Below, piece after piece: positions 59,100 to 64,000 of a stretch of DNA of 64,000 bases. The stretch lies in contig CARQVR010000005.1 in assembly GCA_949051815.1 (NCBI GenBank), positions 61,875 to 125,874 on the forward strand, given 5' to 3'. This DNA comes from an uncultured Lachnospiraceae bacterium. GTDB taxonomy: Bacteria > Bacillota > Clostridia > Lachnospirales > Lachnospiraceae. A program made the position numbers and the translations under genes. The notes under the pieces were generated by a model. It saw only the letters and a program-made list of their open reading frames with translations, searched no databases and was not told where the DNA came from. Position 1 is the first letter of the stretch; each line of letters opens with the position of its first letter.

Positions 59100-60398
59100 C
59101 TAAATCTTACGCTTATCGATCACGCGCACGGCCTTGCCCTCGCTTCTCGTGATGGACTTTGGCGCCACCAGACGCACCTTGGCGTAGATGCCAAGCATTG
59201 CCTTGAGAGCCGATACAAGCCCTTTCTCCATCTCCGTGATCTTACCGAGATTGTCGGAGAAGTTTTCGGGCGTCATCTCCACCATCACCTCAATCGTGTC
59301 GGAATTGTTGACACGGTCCACGATAATCTGATAGTTTGCCGGATAACCCTGCTCCAGAAGCACCGTCTCGATCTGGGACGGGAATACATTGACGCCCTTC
59401 ACAATCAACATATCATCGCTTCTGCCCATGGGCTTGCTCATCTTCACATGGGTACGGCCGCAGGAACATTTCTCTCTGGTGAGCACGCAGATGTCTCTCG
59501 TACGGTAACGCAGAAGCGGAAATGCCTCCTTGGTAATCGCCGTAAACACCAGCTCGCCCTTGCTGCCCTCGGGAAGCACCTCCCCCGTATCCGGGTTGAT
59601 GATCTCTGCGATAAAGTGATCCTCATTGATATGCATTCCGGTCTGCTCGCTGCATTCAAAAGCCACACCGGGGCCGCTGGTTTCCGTGAGGCCGTAGATG
59701 TCGTACGCCTTAATCCCCAGCTTATTCTGAATATCCTGACGCATCTCCTCGCTCCACGCCTCCGCGCCGAAGATACCCGCTTTCAGCTTAATCTGATCGC
59801 GCAGTCCCCGCTCGTGGATGCTCTCCGCCAGAAATGCGGCGTAAGAAGGCGTACAGCACAGAATCGTCGCCTCCAGATCCACCATAAACTGCAGCTGTCT
59901 GTCCGTATTGCCGGAGGACATGGGAAGGGTCAGACATCCCACCTTATGGCTGCCGCCGTTTAAGCCGGGGCCGCCTGTGAAAAGACCGTAACCGTAGCAG
60001 ACATGACAGACATCCTCGTCCGTACCGCCTGCCGCCATAATGGCTCTCGCACAGCAGTCCTCCCATAAATCAACGTCATGCTGGGTATAAAACGCCACCA
60101 CCCTGCGGCCAGTCGTGCCAGATGTGGACTGGATGCGCACACATTCCTTAAGGGGTTTCGCCATAAGGCCGTAAGGATAAGCCTCCCGCAGATCATCCTT
60201 CGTCAGAAAGGGCAGCTTATGTAAGTCTTCCGTGCTCTGAATGTCCTCCGGCGTAACACCCTTCTCCTCCATCTTTTTGCGGTAGTAAGGCACATTATCC
60301 CACACATGGCGCACCTGCTTCACAAGCCGTTCATTCTGCCACGCGAGAATCTGCTCCCTGTCCGCCGTTTCAATTTCTTTCTGGTAATACCGTTCCAT
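59100..60398 (-). CDS. paaK: Phenylacetate-CoA ligase
   Basis: A 432-residue AMP-forming ligase that activates phenylacetate or related aryl acids to CoA esters. The ATP-binding motif is STSGTTGRRVV (about 97), and YGLTETSGPG (about 235) and RTRDICVL (about 315) are typical of PaaK. It lies with iorA and iorB; aryl-acetate made from aryl-pyruvates would be its substrate, or it could work in the reverse direction to make ATP. ATG at 60398 follows GGAGGAAGG. No oxygen-dependent paa genes are near, as expected in an anaerobe. Confidence 0.92.
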   Translation of the reverse strand: MERYYQKEIETADREQILAWQNERLVKQVRHVWDNVPYYRKKMEEKGVTPEDIQSTEDLHKLPFLTKDDLREAYPYGLMAKPLKECVRIQSTSGTTGRRVVAFYTQHDVDLWEDCCARAIMAAGGTDEDVCHVCYGYGLFTGGPGLNGGSHKVGCLTLPMSSGNTDRQLQFMVDLEATILCCTPSYAAFLAESIHERGLRDQIKLKAGIFGAEAWSEEMRQDIQNKLGIKAYDIYGLTETSGPGVAFECSEQTGMHINEDHFIAEIINPDTGEVLPEGSKGELVFTAITKEAFPLLRYRTRDICVLTREKCSCGRTHVKMSKPMGRSDDMLIVKGVNVFPSQIETVLLEQGYPANYQIIVDRVNNSDTIEVMVEMTPENFSDNLGKITEMEKGLVSALKAMLGIYAKVRLVAPKSITRSEGKAVRVIDKRKI

Positions 60399-60502
60399 AC
60401 CTTCCTCCTCCATAACATGTCTTTATACCGGGAATGCCTGAAACACAGGCACACTCCCTTGAGCCTCCGTGCTTCTTAACCGGATGCCCACAGGCTTACG
60501 CC

Positions 60503-61084
60503 TTAGCTGCACATCTCACGCTGTCCAAGTGCAAATGCCTTCTTATTCATCTCCAGAAACTTAGACGGCACGCTGTTCTCGATCGCTTCCATCCACTCCT
60601 CCTGCGTAAAGTCAAAGTGTCTGGCAAGCCTTCCCATAAGCACCAGATTCACGGCCTTGCTGCTTCCCACCTCCTCCGCCAGAGAAAGCGCGTCAAAGGC
60701 ATCCACCTTTGCATCCAAAGCCGACATCTTCTCCACCAGATTCTCCGGGTACACCGCCGCACCCGCAATCACCGGCATGGGATTAATCTGCTGGCTGTTC
60801 ACAATGATTCTGCCGCCCGGCTTCAAAAAATCCGTATAGCGTGCCGCTTCCAGAAGCTCAAAAGAAAGAATGCAGTCCGCCTCTCCCTTGTCTATAATGG
60901 GTGAGCAGACCCGATCGCCCCAGCGCACATAAGTGACCACACTGCCGCCGCGCTGGCTCATGCCGTGCACTTCGCTGACCTTTACGTCAAACCCTTTTCC
61001 CAGAAGCAGTCGGCCCAAGAGCTTGCTTGCAAGCAGCGTGCCCTGTCCGCCCACTCCCACAATCATCATATTTTTTGTCTCCAT
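60503..61084 (-). CDS. iorB: Indolepyruvate ferredoxin oxidoreductase, beta subunit
   Basis: A 193-residue subunit with the start MMIVGVGGQGTLLASKLLG and the HGMSQRGGSVVTYVRWG segment (both typical of the gamma-like domain of keto-acid oxidoreductases). Together with IorA it oxidises aryl-pyruvates from Trp, Phe and Tyr to aryl-acetyl-CoA and reduces ferredoxin. ATG at 61084 with GGAGG upstream. It lies 18 bases after iorA and 104 bases before paaK. Confidence 0.92.
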   Translation of the reverse strand: METKNMMIVGVGGQGTLLASKLLGRLLLGKGFDVKVSEVHGMSQRGGSVVTYVRWGDRVCSPIIDKGEADCILSFELLEAARYTDFLKPGGRIIVNSQQINPMPVIAGAAVYPENLVEKMSALDAKVDAFDALSLAEEVGSSKAVNLVLMGRLARHFDFTQEEWMEAIENSVPSKFLEMNKKAFALGQREMCS

Positions 61085-61102
61085 ATTTTCCTCCATATCT
61101 TT

Positions 61103-62830
61103 TCACCCCAGCGCCCCGAACTTACAGAGCTGTTCGCATACCCCACAGCCCACACAGAGCGTCTCATCAATGACCGCCTTGCCGTCCACCATACTGATCG
61201 CCGGACAACCGATTTGCATACATGCCTTACAGCCCTTGCATTTTTCCGGATCAGAGCAGATCGCTCCCGGATGTTTGACATATTTGAGCAATGCACAGGG
61301 ACGGCGGGAAATGATCACCGACGGCTCCTTCGCCGCAAGCTCTTCTTTGATCACCTTCTGACAGGTTTCCATATCGTAGGGATCGACTACCTTCACCCGC
61401 CTGATGCCGACTGCATGGCAGAGACTTTCCAGATCAATCTTCGTACAGGGATCGCCCTTCAAATTGTAGCCGGTCGTCGGATTCTGCTGGTGCCCCGTCA
61501 TACCCGTAATGGAATTATCCAGTATAATCACCGTGGAATCGGATTCATTGTACGCAATATTGATCAGTCCCGTAACGCCGGAGTGGATGAAGGTGGAATC
61601 ACCGATCACCGCCACCGTTTTCCCCGCACACGCCTCATCTCCCGCTTTCACGAAACCGTGAAGCCCGGAGACGGACGCACCCATGCAGATCGTCGTGTCA
61701 ATGGCGTTGAGAGGCGCCACCGCACCCAATGTATAACACCCGATATCTCCAAGTACGGTCAGGTTTAATTTTTTCAGCACATAGAAGAGGCTTCTGTGCG
61801 GACAGCCTGCACACATCACGGGCGGTCTTGCAGGAATCTCCTCCGAAAGGGTTTCTCCCGCCTGCACTGCCTGTCCAAGCTTCTCCTTCACCGCATTCTG
61901 GCTCAGTTCCCCAATCTCCGTAAACAAGTCTTTGCCTGCCACAGAAAGCCCCAGATTTCTGCAATGGTTCTCTATAAAGCCGTCCAGCTCCTCCACCACT
62001 ACCAGCTTTTCCACCGTGGCCGCAAAATCCCTGATCTTCTGTTCCGGCATAGGCCAGATCATCCCCAGCTTTAAAACAGGATAGGTATCGCCGTAAGCCT
62101 CTTTCACATACTGATAACAGGTGGAAGAGGTGATAATGCCCACGGAAGTGTCCTGTCCCGGCTCGATCCGGTTGATTTCAGCCGTCTCCGCCCATGCGGT
62201 CAGCGCCTTCGTGCGCGCCTCCACCATGGGATGCTTTTTCTTGGCATAAGCCGGCATCATAATATATTTCGCGGGGTTCTTCTCATACTTTTTCTGCTCC
62301 GGCACGACCCGCTCCTCTGTCTCGACAACGCTCTGGGAATGGCTGACGCGGGTACACATTTTCATCAAAACCGCCGTGTCAAACTGCTCGGACAGCTCGT
62401 AGGCAAGCTTCGCAAAAGCGAGCGCCTCCGCAGAATCGGAAGGCTCCAGCATGGGAATCTTCGCCGCCCGCGCATAATGTCTCGAATCCTGTTCATTCTG
62501 GGAACTGTGCATACCGGCGTCGTCCGCCACGCCGATAATCAATCCTGCGTTCACGCCTGTGTAAGAAATCGTAAACAGCGGGTCCGCCGCCACGTTTAAG
62601 CCCACATGCTTCATGGCACAAAAACTCCGCACACCGCGCAGGCAGGCGCCAAACGCCGCCTCCAGCGCCACTTTCTCATTGGGCGCCCACTCCGCGTAAA
62701 CCTCATCATATTTCGCCACACACTCTGTAATTTCCGTGCTGGGCGTTCCCGGATAGCTGGACACAAAGCTGCAGCCCGCCTCATAAAGTCCTCTGGCAAC
62801 CGCCTCGTTGCCAAGCATTAATGTTTTCAT
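61103..62830 (-). CDS. iorA: Indolepyruvate ferredoxin oxidoreductase, alpha subunit
   Basis: A 575-residue thiamine-diphosphate enzyme. It has the pyrimidine-binding part (FVSSYPGTPSTEITE), the CAGCPHRSLFYVL and GDIGCYTLG TPP segments, and two 4Fe-4S clusters at the C-terminus (CKGCKACMQIGCP and CVGCGVCEQLC, about 525-570). It oxidises indolepyruvate and similar keto acids. The start is ATG 62830 or 62842; a ribosome-binding site AAAGGA is too near the first. A nested hairpin lies in the leader (62854-62912). Confidence 0.94.
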   Translation of the reverse strand: MKTLMLGNEAVARGLYEAGCSFVSSYPGTPSTEITECVAKYDEVYAEWAPNEKVALEAAFGACLRGVRSFCAMKHVGLNVAADPLFTISYTGVNAGLIIGVADDAGMHSSQNEQDSRHYARAAKIPMLEPSDSAEALAFAKLAYELSEQFDTAVLMKMCTRVSHSQSVVETEERVVPEQKKYEKNPAKYIMMPAYAKKKHPMVEARTKALTAWAETAEINRIEPGQDTSVGIITSSTCYQYVKEAYGDTYPVLKLGMIWPMPEQKIRDFAATVEKLVVVEELDGFIENHCRNLGLSVAGKDLFTEIGELSQNAVKEKLGQAVQAGETLSEEIPARPPVMCAGCPHRSLFYVLKKLNLTVLGDIGCYTLGAVAPLNAIDTTICMGASVSGLHGFVKAGDEACAGKTVAVIGDSTFIHSGVTGLINIAYNESDSTVIILDNSITGMTGHQQNPTTGYNLKGDPCTKIDLESLCHAVGIRRVKVVDPYDMETCQKVIKEELAAKEPSVIISRRPCALLKYVKHPGAICSDPEKCKGCKACMQIGCPAISMVDGKAVIDETLCVGCGVCEQLCKFGALG

Positions 62831-62853
62831 AGATATATTCATTCCTTTCTCTT

Positions 62854-62912
62854 GCGTGAAATTCTTTTCACACTAAGTCACAGCTTTGCTGTGACTCAAA
62901 TCACTTTCACGC
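62854..62912. repeat. Nested hairpins between the symporter gene and iorA
   Basis: AGTCACAGC-TTT-GCTGTGACT (62876-62896) is a perfect nine-base stem inside an outer pair GCGTGAAA (62854-62861) and TTTCACGC (62905-62912). There is no T-tract, so it may stabilise or process the mRNA. Confidence 0.65.
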
Positions 62913-64000
62913 TAATCTCCGATTGAATCTTTCACAGAAACCGTTACCTTCTGGTCGTAGCAGGAGAAAATCTCCGCAAGCTTTTTCTCTCCGGGCGCCT
63001 TCGTCACCACGCTCACCACAGGCACAATCACCAGTCCGGCCAGCATACAGAAGGCGCCTGCATTGATCGGTGACTGTAAGTAAGCCGGGAACGACGGGCG
63101 AAAGAAAATATTCGCAAGCATCACGATTGTGGAGAATAAAAAGCTCACCCAGCACGCCGCCTTGGTCGTCCGTTTCCAATACAGCCCGTAGAGGAACGGC
63201 GCAAGGAAAGCGCCGGCTAACGCGCCCCAGCTCACACCCATAAGCTGCGCAATAAAGGTAACGTTGGAGCGGTACTGAATCAGTGCCAGTATCACGGAAA
63301 TCACAATAAACACTACCAGAAGTCCCCGCATCCATCTGACCTGTTTTTTCTCATCCATCTCCTTCATTATATTACCTTTAATGAAGTCCAGCGTCAAGGT
63401 AGAGCTTGATGCCAGAACAAGGGAAGACAGGGTGGACATGGAAGCGGAAAGCACCAGAATTACCACCACCGCAATCAGAATTGTGGGCAGACCGGAAAGC
63501 ATGGTGGGCACCACAGAATCATAACCGTTTGCCGCAATGTCAATCTTATCACTAAACAGACGGCCAAATCCGCCGAGAAAATAGCAGCCGCCGGAAACAA
63601 TCGTCGCAAAGACCGTGGAAATCACCATACCCTTGTTGATCGCACTCTCGCTCTTGATGGCATAAAACTTCTGCACCATCTGCGGCAGTCCCCATGTTCC
63701 CAGACTGGTAAGAATCACCACGCCCAAAAGTCCCGCGGGGTCCGGACCGAAGAACGAGTTAAACGCACCGGGCGCGGCGGAGACCGTCTCGTCGCTTACC
63801 GCAGACAGCTTGTCAAGCGCTGCAAGAAAACCGCCCTGACTGTGAAGCACCGCAATAATAACGGCTGCTATTCCAAAAATCATGATGATACCCTGAATAA
63901 AATCATTGATGGCAGTCGCCATATAGCCGCCCGCAATGACATAAATACCCGTAAGCACCGCCATAACGATCACGCACACACTGTAGTCAATATCAAACGC
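62912..64000 (-). CDS. Sodium:solute symporter, C-terminal part
   Basis: The frame is open to the window edge, so the N-terminus is outside. The visible 362 residues have about nine membrane helices typical of the SSS family, with GGYMATAINDFIQGIIM near the start and SASMSTLSSLVLASSS in a sodium-binding-like helix. The substrate may be an aromatic or organic acid, as it precedes iorA with 81 bases between, but this is inferred from context only. SSS proteins for proline, pantothenate or acetate are possible too. Confidence 0.88.
   Translation of the reverse strand, partial: AFDIDYSVCVIVMAVLTGIYVIAGGYMATAINDFIQGIIMIFGIAAVIIAVLHSQGGFLAALDKLSAVSDETVSAAPGAFNSFFGPDPAGLLGVVILTSLGTWGLPQMVQKFYAIKSESAINKGMVISTVFATIVSGGCYFLGGFGRLFSDKIDIAANGYDSVVPTMLSGLPTILIAVVVILVLSASMSTLSSLVLASSSTLTLDFIKGNIMKEMDEKKQVRWMRGLLVVFIVISVILALIQYRSNVTFIAQLMGVSWGALAGAFLAPFLYGLYWKRTTKAACWVSFLFSTIVMLANIFFRPSFPAYLQSPINAGAFCMLAGLVIVPVVSVVTKAPGEKKLAEIFSCYDQKVTVSVKDSIGD

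Overview
This window looks like a chromosomal segment of a spore-forming Lachnospiraceae (Clostridia) bacterium, probably from the gut. The reasons are about half G+C, strong AGGAGG-type ribosome-binding sites, sigma-A-like promoters with 17-bp spacers, a Coat_F-like protein, anaerobic (class III) ribonucleotide reductase, ferredoxin-linked 2-keto-acid oxidoreductase, a T-box in front of tyrS, and the pairing of a GGGtGRT protein with a NifU-like scaffold. The species cannot be named from this sequence. Most genes are on the minus strand and look like core chromosome.

Layout. 1-2134: end of a polyamine ABC operon (potB partial, potC, potD). 2181-8823: minus-strand accessory genes: a DUF4358-like lipoprotein, a PIN-like nuclease-fold protein coupled to an alpha/beta hydrolase, a 7TM hybrid histidine kinase, a Coat_F-like protein, a secreted unknown and an AT-rich DJ-1/PfpI protein. 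9027-10814: GGGtGRT plus Fe-S scaffold. 11101-21868: a diguanylate cyclase, a GlmU-like hexapeptide protein, topB, an AAA ATPase, an EAL phosphodiesterase with a dead GGDEF domain, asd and argH. 22050-23640: a two-gene SsuBC/TauBC-type transporter without a local binding protein.

23725-25644 is the most unusual part. A 28-bp direct repeat copies the 3' end of a radical SAM gene and brackets about 1.9 kb that holds a membrane protein and a divergent XRE regulator. The regulator is out of frame at a run of eight T. This looks like a small integrated element or its remnant. Next to it, 25611-28084 holds a WYL regulator, a ClbS/DfsB-like protein and a spore-photoproduct-lyase-like radical SAM protein, a possible DNA-damage or genotoxin response operon.

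28184-30945: nrdD and nrdG with a NrdR-like box. 31109-31820: a decayed gene and tRNA-Thr(CGT). 31953-36919: an MscS channel, a glycogen branching enzyme with a 158-residue Ala/Lys/Glu tail, and a DUF1015 protein. 37106-37390: a small divergent gene. 37535-39807: serC-serA. 39930-47649: leuB, a membrane glycosyltransferase-like gene, ilvD, ilvB and an L,D-transpeptidase, led by one clear promoter before leuB. 47819-53791: a DUF4854-like lipoprotein, yajC, tgt, a VanY-like carboxypeptidase, aroC and a DUF3737 protein. 53943-58083: a GH25 lysozyme, an HMGL-like aldolase and T-box-controlled tyrS. 58614-64000: an aromatic keto-acid module of a sodium symporter (partial), iorA, iorB, a phenylacetate-CoA ligase and an ACT-domain protein.

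Together the genes show an anaerobe that makes Ser, branched-chain, Arg, Asp-family and aromatic precursors, stores glycogen, remodels its wall and oxidises aryl-pyruvates to aryl-CoA. Both window ends cut through genes. Protein names rest on motif and family recognition by eye. No database search was possible.
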